A stretch of 47,659 bases of DNA from Anaerolineales bacterium UBA3499 (GCA_002377585.1 DFQC01000026.1:13062-60720); one strand, 5' to 3'. Positions 8,504 through 17,151 are shown, counted from the stretch's first letter. Notes: generated by a model not told the origin, from the sequence alone. Translations and numbers: made by a program.

Positions 8504-10440
8504 TAAAAGCATATTTTAGGGGCTATAGTGTCAGTCGAATTGTAGGTAACCAAAGTAAGCTTGGTATTATTGCGATTATCGCGTTCTGTGTCGTTTGTAG
8601 AGGATCGCATATAACATGGGACGACCTTCTTCAAACCCATCCGGACGAAAGGTATATAAATTTAGTAGCTACAAGCATAGAATTTTTCGGTACATCAAGC
8701 GATGCGAATGGTTCAGAGTCGAGACTCAACCCTTTTTACTGGCCTGATACTAAAACTACTCGTGGTATTGAGATTCCACGTGGCGAACCAAGATTGTTTG
8801 CCTACGGCCATGCGCCACTCTATCTTCGCGTTGTTGTAGCAAAAGGCTTGTCTTTTGTCGGCAAATTTTTAGGTACTATCGATGACTACGTATTGAGACA
8901 TCTATTTCTCTCTGGGGATAGCTTAGAGATATTGCAAATGGTTGTTGTTGGTCGTTATCTCTCGGTATTGGCTGACTGCATTACGCTATTGATTGTCTAT
9001 TTTATTGCAAAGAAATTGGAAGGCAAATTAGTCGGCTTGATGTCGGCGGGCTTATTCGCTGCTTCTGTTCAGTTTATTCAACAGGCTCACTATGGAACTT
9101 TTGATTCATTGCTAACTACAGCAGTTACTGCAGTTCTTTGGGTCCTAGTGTTGTATGTAGAGTCTGGAAAAGTAAGATACCTGAATATAGCGGGTGGGGC
9201 TATAGGTTTAGCTGTTGGCATTAAGGCAACCGCACTGCTATTGGTGGCACCTGCTTTTACGGCAATACTGTGCTACGAATTCGTTCGTGTAGAGGATGTT
9301 AAACTTCGTGTGGCGCGCAAGATATTAGAACTATTTATTGTGCCGGGTCTTTATGCGCTTGGCGTGTTTATAGTATGCAATCCATATGCTGTAATTGAAT
9401 GGAAGGAGTATCTCAGTAATATCGCGTTGCAATCTTACATGGTAAGGGGATTAGTAGATTGGCCGTTTATCCTACAGTATAAAAATACGACCCCTTATAT
9501 TTATCATATTATCGAGCAGGGGCGATGGACCATTGGATGGCCACTAACAATTTTTATGTATGCGGGCACAATGGTTCTTGGAAAACAGGTTATATCAAGA
9601 TTTCCACTTAAGAAAACGGGCTATGATGTTGCGCAAAGGTTAGTTCTGTTGATTTGGGTACTAAGTTATTTTATGCTAATCGGTGGGCTTTATGTGAAAT
9701 ACCCGCGGTATATGCTACCAATAATCCCTATTCAGATAATTTTTGCTGCCATTTTGTTGGTACGGATTCTAAAAATATCTGTCACTTATGGATTGCCAGT
9801 GGTCCTTGTTGTAGTCAGCACCACTGCAGTTTATGCAATTGAATATGTAAGGATGTATGAGCAACCTCACCCCTGGATAGTGGCTTCTAACTGGATGTAT
9901 AGAAATGTTGACATAGGAGATACTGTTTTGATTGAGAAATGGGATCACCCGCTTCCAATGCCTCAAGTAAGGCAGCTAGACAAGCTGGTGTTTAAAGAAG
10001 GGTTTGATACTGTGGCAATGAATCTGGCTGAGCTGCCAGATACTGAACAGAAATTCACACCTATCGTTGAGGATATAGTGCAAGCTGATTACATAATCGT
10101 TGCAAGTAATCGAAATTATGGTCCCGTGTATGGAAACTCGGAATTGTTTCCATATAGCGTGAAATACTATCAAGGTTTGTTCGATGGTACGCTTGGATAT
10201 AGTTTGGCACTTGCAGAAACTCGACACCCGAGTTTTTCTGGTATATCTCTGAGAGGGGATCCTATTGGTTCGGCAGGGATAAACCTCAGAGACGATAAAA
10301 AACATTATGACTACATGCATAGGTCTGTTGTCGCTGATGAAAGCTTTACCGTATACGACCATCCCTTGGTACTTGTGTTTTACAATGAATCAAAGCTAGG
10401 ATATGACCATATGATGGAAGTGATAATTGGTAAGCAGTAA
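8500..10440 (+). CDS. Multi-pass membrane glycosyltransferase, GT39/ArnT-like
   Basis: A 646-residue integral membrane protein with roughly ten to twelve hydrophobic helices between residues about 15 and 460 and a C-terminal soluble domain of about 170 residues. The first extracytoplasmic loop holds THPDERY (around residue 45-51), the acidic motif expected for GT-C fold enzymes such as PMT/ArnT that transfer sugars from polyprenyl-phosphate donors outside the membrane. Start is GTG, overlapping the stop of the flavoprotein gene (GTGA). The donor is likely a lipid-linked sugar, which would connect it to the polyprenyl-phosphate transferase at 3536-4423; acceptor unknown. Confidence 0.78.
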   Translation: MIKAYFRGYSVSRIVGNQSKLGIIAIIAFCVVCRGSHITWDDLLQTHPDERYINLVATSIEFFGTSSDANGSESRLNPFYWPDTKTTRGIEIPRGEPRLFAYGHAPLYLRVVVAKGLSFVGKFLGTIDDYVLRHLFLSGDSLEILQMVVVGRYLSVLADCITLLIVYFIAKKLEGKLVGLMSAGLFAASVQFIQQAHYGTFDSLLTTAVTAVLWVLVLYVESGKVRYLNIAGGAIGLAVGIKATALLLVAPAFTAILCYEFVRVEDVKLRVARKILELFIVPGLYALGVFIVCNPYAVIEWKEYLSNIALQSYMVRGLVDWPFILQYKNTTPYIYHIIEQGRWTIGWPLTIFMYAGTMVLGKQVISRFPLKKTGYDVAQRLVLLIWVLSYFMLIGGLYVKYPRYMLPIIPIQIIFAAILLVRILKISVTYGLPVVLVVVSTTAVYAIEYVRMYEQPHPWIVASNWMYRNVDIGDTVLIEKWDHPLPMPQVRQLDKLVFKEGFDTVAMNLAELPDTEQKFTPIVEDIVQADYIIVASNRNYGPVYGNSELFPYSVKYYQGLFDGTLGYSLALAETRHPSFSGISLRGDPIGSAGINLRDDKKHYDYMHRSVVADESFTVYDHPLVLVFYNESKLGYDHMMEVIIGKQ

Positions 10441-10456
10441 CTGGTGTTTTGTATTG

Positions 10457-12028
10457 CTATAGCTCCGGACGCGTCGCGATTTTTTCGCTTAAGAGCGAAT
10501 GTGAGCCTAGAAGGTAGTTGAGTAGAATGGAATCGGTGAGCTGCTCTACTGGTGCCCGGTCGTCAGTAAATATCATGTCGTTCGGATTTGTAGGTACAAG
10601 GTTGTTGATTGTCTTGTCTAACATCACTGGTAGAAGTGCGTGCGATTTTGGATGTAGTGATGCTAAGTTTTCTTGCAGGTTGTAGGCTGATGTTTTGATG
10701 TTAGTTGCTACTAGTATTGAGTTGAATGTTTCTGGGACGTCAATGACGTGTACTGTAGGAAAAACTGATAATAAGGTTGCTGACAAAGCATTTACTAGGC
10801 GTCGATCGGTGCTTGTCCGACCCACATTGATCGCAATGACACCTGTTGGCGTTAGCAGTGATTTGGTTTCAAGAAAGAATTCTTTAGTGGTTAGATGCCA
10901 GGGTATATATGGTAGCCGGTAGGCATCTACGGCAATTACCGAGTATTTATCGGATAAATAGTTTAGGTACAGACGGCCGTCTGCTGCGATTGTTGACAGG
11001 TTGGGTTTGCTCATATCAAAATATTCGTTACCAATTTCAATAATATCTTCGTCTATTTCTATTCCTGTGATTGGTATATCACCATAAATTTGGGTGTATT
11101 GATTAGATATTGTGCCTGCTGCGAGACCTATGATTAGTAGATTGTTTACTTGTGATACTTGGTGAGGTGGTGGATTAAAGAATGGTGCGGTTAGGAAATA
11201 ATCCCAGCTGCCGCCAGTATAGAGAGAATTTGGATCGTGAATCGAATGTATTCCCTGACCTTCGTTAAGAAGTAAATAGCGCGCCTCATCACGTTCTACA
11301 ACTTGTATCAGATTGTATGAGGATTCTTTCTCATGGATTAGCCCATCGTATGGTCTTATATTTCCTTGAGAGCATAGGTAAGCTGCAAAACAAAATGGGA
11401 TAACCATATATAGCGTGAATGTAGGCGGACTTTGAGATGAATGTTTCCATAATCCTATAAGTCCTGTTACTAAAAGGGCTCCGGAAAATGCAATATAGGT
11501 GTAACGTGTGCCAAAAGTTGGGATTGTTACCAGTACGGGAAGGAACGAACCAAGTATGGACCCTATTGTTGATAGAGCATAAACTCGACCTGCTACAGAG
11601 CCTGCCTCTGACGAGTTGGTTGTTAGAAGTCTGATGGCGAATGGAGATGTGCATCCAAGTAAAGTTATAGGAATTGCAAAGATAAACATCGTTCCGGCAA
11701 ATGCTCCTGCTACAACGGGGGCATTTAATGATGCTAAGGCGGTTGCGGCATACAATAGTGCTGGTCTCGAGATTACTGGTATTAATGCTGTTGTGATTGA
11801 TGCCCAACAAATAATCGTGAAATATTTTGTGGTACGCGGTGTTTTGTCTGCTATTCGGCCACCAATATAATATCCAATTGATAGATACAGTAACATTAGG
11901 CCGATGATGCTTGACCAGACAATGTTTGATGTGCCAAAGATGTGTCCGACTAGTCGAAATGCAGATACTTCGGCTGCAAGGGTGGTCATGCCTGACACAA
12001 ATACTGATATTAGTATATGGTTTCGCAA
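10457..12028 (-). CDS. Fused membrane / spermidine-synthase-like protein
   Basis: The 523-residue protein has an N-terminal half with about seven or eight membrane helices, containing GMTTLAAEVSAFRLV, as in fused polyamine-synthase-like membrane proteins. The C-terminal half is a SpeE-type Rossmann domain: LLIIGLAAGTISNQY, then GIEIDEDIIEIGNEYF and the AVDAYRLPYIPWHLTTKEFF active-site-side segment. Such fusions are common in Chloroflexota and Actinobacteria, and most have no proven aminopropyl transfer; some may methylate instead. The first possible start is TTG at 12028, without a Shine-Dalgarno; a later ATG would delete part of the first helix. No polyamine genes adjoin it. Confidence 0.8.
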   Translation of the reverse strand: MRNHILISVFVSGMTTLAAEVSAFRLVGHIFGTSNIVWSSIIGLMLLYLSIGYYIGGRIADKTPRTTKYFTIICWASITTALIPVISRPALLYAATALASLNAPVVAGAFAGTMFIFAIPITLLGCTSPFAIRLLTTNSSEAGSVAGRVYALSTIGSILGSFLPVLVTIPTFGTRYTYIAFSGALLVTGLIGLWKHSSQSPPTFTLYMVIPFCFAAYLCSQGNIRPYDGLIHEKESSYNLIQVVERDEARYLLLNEGQGIHSIHDPNSLYTGGSWDYFLTAPFFNPPPHQVSQVNNLLIIGLAAGTISNQYTQIYGDIPITGIEIDEDIIEIGNEYFDMSKPNLSTIAADGRLYLNYLSDKYSVIAVDAYRLPYIPWHLTTKEFFLETKSLLTPTGVIAINVGRTSTDRRLVNALSATLLSVFPTVHVIDVPETFNSILVATNIKTSAYNLQENLASLHPKSHALLPVMLDKTINNLVPTNPNDMIFTDDRAPVEQLTDSILLNYLLGSHSLLSEKIATRPEL

Positions 12029-12115
12029 GGGTGGATGTCGTGTTAGTGGTCGTTAGTATTTCTGGTGTTAGTTATTACTTTCCTTTCTAGTAATGGTTCG
12101 GATTATACACCGTGG

Positions 12116-12124
12116 TGATATAAT
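12116..12124 (+). promoter_or_regulatory. Consensus extended -10 before the zinc-ribbon gene
   Basis: TGATATAAT is a perfect extended -10 (TGn plus TATAAT). Transcription should start around 12131, four bases before the ATG at 12135. Because the hexamer lies downstream of the ATG at 12093, that upstream start would not be in the mRNA; this decides the start of the gene. Confidence 0.6.
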
Positions 12125-12134
12125 CCATGTAATC

Positions 12135-12836
12135 ATGAGCTCTGTAGCTGGAATATATATATTGCAACAAGTTGACACAAAAATAGATCGAAGCAAGAAG
12201 CGGATTGCTGAGATAAATAGCGTGCTCGATGACAATAGTGCTGTGGTCGAGACTTTAAGGCAGCTTCAAGAGGCATCAGTCTTAATGGATTCCGCAACAA
12301 AAAAGCATGCTGGGGTTCAGGGAGAGATAGATATTGTGTCAAGCAAATACGAAAATGGTGAGAAGAGATTGTATAGCGGTACAGTGACTAACCCAAAGGA
12401 GCTCAAGGACTTGCAGGACCAAGGAGAGGCTCTTGTGCGGCGTATAGCGGAGCTGGAGGATGCAAAGTTAGAAGCTATGATTGTAGAGGAAGATTGTAAG
12501 GAAGGTCTAGAAGGAGCTAATCGGAATCATGAAGTCGCCCTACATGAACGAAAGGTACTTGAGAGGGAAATGGATTCTGAAAGTATGACTATTTTGGACG
12601 ATATTGAAAGATTAGAAGGAGAACGTGAAGTTGCGCTTAATTCAATTCCTGATGAGTTGATTGATAGGTATGAACTAGCCAGGTCGAAATACCGTGGGTT
12701 AGCGGTGGCGTTAGTTGACGATGGTATGTGTTCAGGGTGTGGATTAGGCGTGTCAACTGGTCATGTACAGGCTGCGCGTAGCGGCAGTAGGATCGTGACT
12801 TGTGACAACTGCAATAGATTCCTGTACGTGAAGTGA
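12135..12836 (+). CDS. Coiled-coil zinc-ribbon protein (CT398/Rv2229c/HP0958 type)
   Basis: A 233-residue protein made of a long antiparallel coiled coil (about residues 10-180, rich in Glu/Lys/Arg/Leu heptads) and a C-terminal C4 zinc ribbon: CSGCGLG followed by CDNCNRFLYVK. This is the C4-type zinc-ribbon family; the Helicobacter HP0958 member is a flagellar mRNA/RpoN chaperone, but the family is widespread in non-flagellated bacteria and the general role is thought to be nucleic-acid or protein binding. I placed the start at ATG 12135 because the -10 box at 12119-12124 excludes the longer version. No flagellar genes are nearby. Confidence 0.88.
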   Translation: MSSVAGIYILQQVDTKIDRSKKRIAEINSVLDDNSAVVETLRQLQEASVLMDSATKKHAGVQGEIDIVSSKYENGEKRLYSGTVTNPKELKDLQDQGEALVRRIAELEDAKLEAMIVEEDCKEGLEGANRNHEVALHERKVLEREMDSESMTILDDIERLEGEREVALNSIPDELIDRYELARSKYRGLAVALVDDGMCSGCGLGVSTGHVQAARSGSRIVTCDNCNRFLYVK

Positions 12837-12977
12837 TTTCATAAACTGCTCGTTTGTAGATTGGCGAGCAATTGTGTTGAACACACTTGCATGAGGGTGA
12901 GCTAGCTGCATGCCGAAAATAGTTGATGGGTTGAGCAGATAGCAGTGATTATTTGTGGTTTAGGGTTAAGGAATAAC
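12837..12977. other. Intergenic region with three short hairpins between convergent genes
   Basis: This 141-bp gap separates the convergent zinc-ribbon and yggT genes. It contains three successive inverted repeats: TGCTCG (12847-12852) with CGAGCA (12865-12870), TGTGT (12873-12877) with ACACA (12881-12885), and GCATG (12889-12893) with CATGC (12909-12913). None is followed by a clear U-run. It may be a bidirectional termination region or a small structured RNA; I cannot assign a family. Confidence 0.3.
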
Positions 12978-13250
12978 CTAGAATAAGCCAATAATAATAT
13001 ATTTTATTAGGCCTTCAAGTACATTGAGCAGCAGAAGGGCTATTATCGGACTAAAATCAAACATGCCCCCGCTCATGTCAGACATTAAGTTGCGGATTGG
13101 TTGGAGTATTGGCTCAGTCAATTCGTACAATAGTTGTATTGCAGGATGAGATCGGTCTGGGCGTAACCATGACAATAGCACTCTACCGAGTATTGCAAAT
13201 TGTATTATCGAAAAAATGAAGCCGATTGGTCTGATAAGTATTTCTTCCAT
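12978..13250 (-). CDS. yggT: YggT-family membrane protein
   Basis: A 90-residue protein with two membrane helices, one at about residues 8-30 and one near the C terminus (65-88), separated by the conserved loop RPDRSHPAIQLLYELTEPILQP. YggT/Ycf19/YlmG proteins take part in envelope organisation near the division machinery, and the gene commonly follows yggS as here. AGGA lies six bases before the ATG. Last gene of the six-gene minus-strand run that begins at 16936. Confidence 0.92.
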   Translation of the reverse strand: MEEILIRPIGFIFSIIQFAILGRVLLSWLRPDRSHPAIQLLYELTEPILQPIRNLMSDMSGGMFDFSPIIALLLLNVLEGLIKYIIIGLF

Positions 13251-13270
13251 AGCGGATCCTTGTCTATATA

Positions 13271-14044
13271 TTATTGCTTAGTATGTCTGTGATCGAATAT
13301 TGATGTTCCGATCCTTAACATTGTAGCACCTTCTTGAATTGCTACCTTGTAATCGGCACTCATTCCCATGGATAGATGCTTCATAGGTAATTGTGGGAAG
13401 TGTTGTGTTATCTGATCCCTGAGGAGCCTTAAGTTTCGAAATATTGGTCGTGATGTCTCAGGATTGTTTGATATTGGCGCCATAGTCATAAGGCCAACAA
13501 TGTTGAGGTTTGGTAACTCTGCCATTTGAGATATCGAACTGGCTAAATCGGACCATTGAGACGTATTTGTGGCGGTATTGGTTGCGGCGAAGCCTGACTT
13601 TGTATGTTCTCCAGATACATTGCATTGCAACAGCACCGATGCAGTAGTTCCGTGGTCAGACGAAAATCGTGATAGGCGGTTGGCAAGCTTGAGAGAATCG
13701 ACTGAGTGAATGTGAGTGAACAATGAGGCGCATGTGCGTGCTTTTCGACTTTGAATGTGTCCTATCATGTGCCAAATGGGTGGGATAGAATTGGATCGCA
13801 ACTGACCTAATAACATGTCTATTTTTGTTGAAGCCTCTGCTACTCTGTTTTCTCCAAAATGTCTATGTCCTAGTTTGTATAGATGTTTGATCGCTTCGAT
13901 TGGCTGAGTCTTAGTGACTACAATCAAGGTGATGTCGTCTGGGGTACGGCCTGCCCTTTCTGCAACATCTTGGATTTGTGCAAGTGTTGCATGGTAAGAT
14001 GCTGTCAATGAGTCCGATGATGAGATAGCATTTAAGTTTTGCAT
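13271..14044 (-). CDS. yggS: YggS-family pyridoxal 5'-phosphate homeostasis protein
   Basis: A 257-residue alanine-racemase-N-fold protein that binds PLP without known catalysis and keeps PLP levels balanced (PLPBP family). Signature segments are ITLIVVTKTQPIEAI with the PLP Lys, RHFGENRVAEA, IWHMIGHIQSRKA and the C-terminal LSMGMSADYKVAIQEGATMLRIGTSIF, which contains the phosphate-binding loop. It sits between pgeF and yggT, the usual neighbourhood in many bacteria. It lies eight bases from the end of pgeF. The window also contains two large PLP enzymes in the purine island, but no physical link is implied. Confidence 0.94.
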   Translation of the reverse strand: MQNLNAISSSDSLTASYHATLAQIQDVAERAGRTPDDITLIVVTKTQPIEAIKHLYKLGHRHFGENRVAEASTKIDMLLGQLRSNSIPPIWHMIGHIQSRKARTCASLFTHIHSVDSLKLANRLSRFSSDHGTTASVLLQCNVSGEHTKSGFAATNTATNTSQWSDLASSISQMAELPNLNIVGLMTMAPISNNPETSRPIFRNLRLLRDQITQHFPQLPMKHLSMGMSADYKVAIQEGATMLRIGTSIFDHRHTKQ

Positions 14045-14052
14045 GAGAAGTG

Positions 14053-14829
14053 CTAAGGTAGGTATATTACAGCGCCAAACCTACCTGACGGTTTTGCTTC
14101 TGTTCGGTGCGAGTAGAAGTAGTTGTTGTTGTAAGACGTGCATAGATTGCTGGTTTCAATTGATTGTACACCGGATGAAGCTAACGAATGTATGTTTGCT
14201 TTAATCAGGTCTAGGCGTATTGAGTTGTTGTTGTACACAATGATATCATCTGTTTTCTCGAATGCCTCATGAAATAAGTCAGCTACCTCTTGGCCTACTT
14301 CGTAATTATTGACTGTGATGCAAGGGCCAATGGCGGCTAATAGTTTGTCTGGCTTAGAACCAAAAGTGGACTTCATTGTGGCTACAATTGAGGAGGCGAG
14401 TCCAGCTAAGGTTCCGCGCCAGCCTGCATGGCCTAGGGCAATCGCGTGGTTTATTGGATCATATAACATTATTGGGGCGCAGTCGGCAAAACGCATGAAC
14501 AATGATGTGTTGGGTGTTTTAGTAATTAGCCCGTCAGCATTTATATTATTGCGAAACTGCTTGGTGTGTGTTGCTATTGTTCGCGCTCCGTGAACTTGAG
14601 TTACTGTCCTAAGAGAGGCGATTGGTATGCCTAAGGAGTTGTATGCAAGGGCTATATTTGTGTCAACATTTTGTTTGCTATCTCCGGTGCTTGTACTCAT
14701 GTTTAGACTCTCGTAAGGATGAGGACTGACCCCTCCTAATCGTCCAAAGATGCCATGTGTAATACGAGTCGTTGGCATTGTGTCGAAAGTAAAGTATGTG
14801 ATCTTATTGCTTGAGCGGCATATCATCAT
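14053..14829 (-). CDS. pgeF: PgeF/YfiH-type laccase-domain protein (purine nucleoside phosphorylase family)
   Basis: A 258-residue member of the multicopper-polyphenol-oxidase/YfiH (DUF152) family. Characterised relatives act as purine nucleoside phosphorylase/adenosine deaminase (FAMIN-like) and E. coli PgeF edits peptidoglycan precursors. The metal/active-site pattern is visible: TQVHGARTI, RFADCAPIMLYDPINHAIALGHAGWRGT with its Cys and His, IGPCI and the C-terminal SHRTEAKPSGRFGAVIYL. It starts with two consecutive ATG codons and overlaps the upstream DUF2085 gene by four bases. Which of the family activities it has here is not determinable. Confidence 0.9.
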   Translation of the reverse strand: MMICRSSNKITYFTFDTMPTTRITHGIFGRLGGVSPHPYESLNMSTSTGDSKQNVDTNIALAYNSLGIPIASLRTVTQVHGARTIATHTKQFRNNINADGLITKTPNTSLFMRFADCAPIMLYDPINHAIALGHAGWRGTLAGLASSIVATMKSTFGSKPDKLLAAIGPCITVNNYEVGQEVADLFHEAFEKTDDIIVYNNNSIRLDLIKANIHSLASSGVQSIETSNLCTSYNNNYFYSHRTEAKPSGRFGAVIYLP

Positions 14830-15512
14830 TGCTGATTATTACCTTTAGATAATCTTTGCTGGGACAGTTTATAAATATATTTTTCGGCGTGTGAATCGAT
14901 TTGGGGGTAAGCGTACCATATGCTCAAGGAGCCAAAGAGGAAGCCAGTTACTGTGCTTATGATGTGCGAGTTGGGTATTGCGAATGTATTGAATGCGTTT
15001 GTGGCGTCAGTGGGCATCATAGTATTAATAATGATAGGTGACAGGCCAATAAATAAGTACAAATATGTAGTTAGCTTAGGTATCCGTAAGTGCTTGTGTT
15101 TTAGGTGGTTAAATATAAGGCTGGCGCCAAATACCCCAAGATATATTCCTGTGCATCTATGACATAAGGCGGTTTTCCAACCAAATTCAGGAGCACCAAG
15201 AAAGGCGCTACACTCGACGCATGGGGCAACACTAGGTGGAAGCGCTGCTTCGAGCGATGGAAAAATAGTTAAACTTGAAGTTTTTAGATTTATTGAAAAG
15301 AACCATGATTTTGATGAGTTCTGATGGCATACAGCAGAGAATATTCGGTATAGTAAATTGCCTGGCTTATGTAGGCCGGTGGAGAGTAACATAGGTGCAA
15401 GTAGTGCTAGAGATATGTAGATGCCTGACAGTATGGTGGCGATGTTCGTCCAATATTTGATGATTTTTGACTTGACAGGCGCGAATGTGGCTAGGTTTGG
15501 GAAAGAGCGCAT
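14826..15512 (-). CDS. DUF2085 membrane protein
   Basis: A 228-residue protein with about four or five hydrophobic segments. It has the DUF2085 signature: SAVCHQNSSKSWFF followed by WKTALCHRCTGIYLGV, with the paired Cys/His residues (CHQ and CHRC) that probably bind a metal or redox centre. The conserved central insertion with PCVECSAFLGAPEFGW adds more cysteines. DUF2085 has no settled function. Its position between a CcdA/TlpA pair and pgeF may mean that the cysteines are kept reduced by that thiol system, which is inference. It overlaps pgeF by four bases and starts seven bases after the TlpA gene. Confidence 0.85.
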   Translation of the reverse strand: MRSFPNLATFAPVKSKIIKYWTNIATILSGIYISLALLAPMLLSTGLHKPGNLLYRIFSAVCHQNSSKSWFFSINLKTSSLTIFPSLEAALPPSVAPCVECSAFLGAPEFGWKTALCHRCTGIYLGVFGASLIFNHLKHKHLRIPKLTTYLYLFIGLSPIIINTMMPTDATNAFNTFAIPNSHIISTVTGFLFGSLSIWYAYPQIDSHAEKYIYKLSQQRLSKGNNQQ

Positions 15513-15518
15513 TATAGG

Positions 15519-16112
15519 CTAATGGATTAGAAGTTGGTCTATTTGTTCGGTGAGCATAGGAGGATTCATCATTCCTATATGAGTGTGTGATATCGTGCCG
15601 TCTGTTTTGACGAAGACTGTGGTGGGATAGCCGCGAACTTGATATCGCGTTTGAACTGTTCCTGTTTCATCCAATAGTGTTCTGAATGTAAGCCCTAGAC
15701 TAGACGCAAAGCTAAGAACAGTTGTTGGATCTTCTCCGTAATTGATGGCCAATATTGTTAGTTCGGAGCTTGAATAGGTTGTATGGGCGTCCTCCAGGTG
15801 AGGCATTTCTACCTTGCATGGACCGCACCAGGTAGCCCAAAAATTGAGGATGACTGGTTTTCCATTAAACTGACTAAGTGTTACTGGTTGTTTTGTGGCT
15901 GCGTCTAGCAGCTCGAAGTCAGGGGCTATCGAGCCGGGTAGGATCGTGTCAGTGGTAGTCGAGCTGATGTCATTTGGTTTGGAAACCAGGTCGATGTGGA
16001 TATCGTTTAACGCAGGATTTGTTATATATAGGATTATTCCTAATATGAGACCAAGTATCGTTCCGGCAAGTAGTTCTTTTTTGTGTGAGAGTGACGCTAA
16101 TATTTTAGACAT
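15519..16112 (-). CDS. TlpA/ResA-type membrane-anchored thioredoxin
   Basis: Thiol-disulfide oxidoreductase anchored to the outside of the membrane. From the ATG at 16112 it has 197 residues: a signal anchor (ELLAGTILGLILGIILYI), a Ser/Thr-rich linker, then a thioredoxin fold with APDFELLDAATKQPVTLSQF and the active site WATWCGPCKVEMP, plus the cis-Pro segment VRGYPTTVFV. A TTG start at 16163, overlapping ccdA by 22 bases, is possible and would add 17 residues of unlikely sequence, so I prefer the ATG, although neither has a clear Shine-Dalgarno. CcdA, encoded immediately upstream, would deliver electrons to it from the cytoplasm. Confidence 0.9.
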   Translation of the reverse strand: MSKILASLSHKKELLAGTILGLILGIILYITNPALNDIHIDLVSKPNDISSTTTDTILPGSIAPDFELLDAATKQPVTLSQFNGKPVILNFWATWCGPCKVEMPHLEDAHTTYSSSELTILAINYGEDPTTVLSFASSLGLTFRTLLDETGTVQTRYQVRGYPTTVFVKTDGTISHTHIGMMNPPMLTEQIDQLLIH

Positions 16113-16141
16113 GGTTTGAGTCAATAGAAACGAATTCTTAT

Positions 16142-16936
16142 TTACCGATTTAGGGTTGCCCAAAGATTAATTATTGTATTGTCGATAATTTGTTGTAAAT
16201 CTAATAGAACTGGCAATTGTGCAAATCTTATGGTTAGTAGGCTGAGCGTTCCAGTGAATAAAAGTGTGCCTATTATTATAAGTAGTATTCCATTAGCTGC
16301 TTGCAGGTAATGTAGTTTGGGCCCAAGTTTTTGATAGATGTGTGAAACTTTATCGACGGCTATCGAAGCTATCAGAAAAGGTATAGCGAGGCCAGCCGAG
16401 TAACTGGTTAGCATCTGGACTCCGGTGGTTAACCCTTCGCTAGTAAGAGCCATGGTTAACATGGCGCCTAGCACTGGTCCAACGCAGGGCGACCAACCAG
16501 CCGAAAAAAATACTCCCATAAGGAAGGATGATAGTAACCCAAGTCTTTTGTTGCCAGGTTGCTTGTACTGTGGTCTCGAATCGGAATAGAGCCAAGGTAT
16601 AGTGATAGCTCCCATTACATGCAATCCAAATACTATTACTGCTAAACCGCCTACCTGAGAAAGAATGCTTCTGTAGTCATATAGTATGTTGCCAATAGCG
16701 GTAGCAGCTGCACCTAGCGTAATAAAGACAAAACTAAACCCCAATACAAAGGCCGTGCCATGCGCTAGCGCATGGCGGTGGGTCGCACCAGGACCTTTAG
16801 ATTGATTTGGGTTCGCTATAACTTGGCCGCTTAAATAGCCAATATAAATTGGCACTAAAGAAAAAACGCATGGTGATAGGAACGATGCTGTCCCAGCGAT
16901 AAAGGCTAATCCAATTGAAAGATCTGTGGCATTCAT
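16142..16936 (-). CDS. ccdA: CcdA-type cytochrome c biogenesis / thiol transmembrane transporter
   Basis: A 264-residue membrane protein with six predicted helices that carries reducing equivalents from cytoplasmic thioredoxin across the membrane. The two redox cysteines lie in ASFLSPCVFSLVP (Cys23) and SAGWSPCVGPVLG, the symmetric motif pair of the DsbD-beta/CcdA family. It is the first gene of the six-gene minus-strand run (ccdA, tlpA-like, DUF2085, pgeF, yggS, yggT). No apocytochrome c or Ccs/Res genes are present in the window, so whether the system serves cytochrome c maturation or general thiol reduction is open. Confidence 0.93.
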   Translation of the reverse strand: MNATDLSIGLAFIAGTASFLSPCVFSLVPIYIGYLSGQVIANPNQSKGPGATHRHALAHGTAFVLGFSFVFITLGAAATAIGNILYDYRSILSQVGGLAVIVFGLHVMGAITIPWLYSDSRPQYKQPGNKRLGLLSSFLMGVFFSAGWSPCVGPVLGAMLTMALTSEGLTTGVQMLTSYSAGLAIPFLIASIAVDKVSHIYQKLGPKLHYLQAANGILLIIIGTLLFTGTLSLLTIRFAQLPVLLDLQQIIDNTIINLWATLNR

Positions 16937-17035
16937 GTGTAGGCTGTTAGTGCCTCTATTTCAAATATGATATAAATGGTAATGATTTATTCTAAAGGTG
17001 GGTAATCTGTCTAATTTAAAACTAATTATTGGCGT

Positions 17036-17101
17036 AATATTACCTTAGCAGGTAAACGTTGGCAAGGACAATATGAGATTGTAGAAGTTTTGTCGGGATG
17101 A
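17036..17101 (+). pseudogene. Possible remnant of a serine/threonine kinase N terminus
   Basis: In the 215-bp gap between ccdA and the exchanger gene, one frame reads NITLAGKRWQGQYEIVEVL and then hits TGA at 17099. This resembles the start of bacterial Pkn-type kinases (a GRYEIVEVLG-like strand before the Gly-rich loop). It has no start codon and no continuation. It is short enough to be chance. The rest of 16937-17151 holds only AT-rich promoter-like sequence and the AAGGG site before 17152. Confidence 0.2.
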
Positions 17102-17151
17102 TGTTAATATGTAAAAACAGCTAGTTATTGAAAAAATTATAAGGGTGTTAG

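Noticed and set aside
12093..12134. Upstream start for the zinc-ribbon protein (ATG 12093)
   Set aside because: The consensus extended -10 at 12116-12124 lies inside this stretch, so it would be upstream of the transcript start.
12837..12977. RNase P RNA or 6S RNA in the gap after the zinc-ribbon gene
   Set aside because: At 141 bp it is too short for RNase P RNA and lacks its conserved core sequences; no 6S-like long bulged hairpin is visible.
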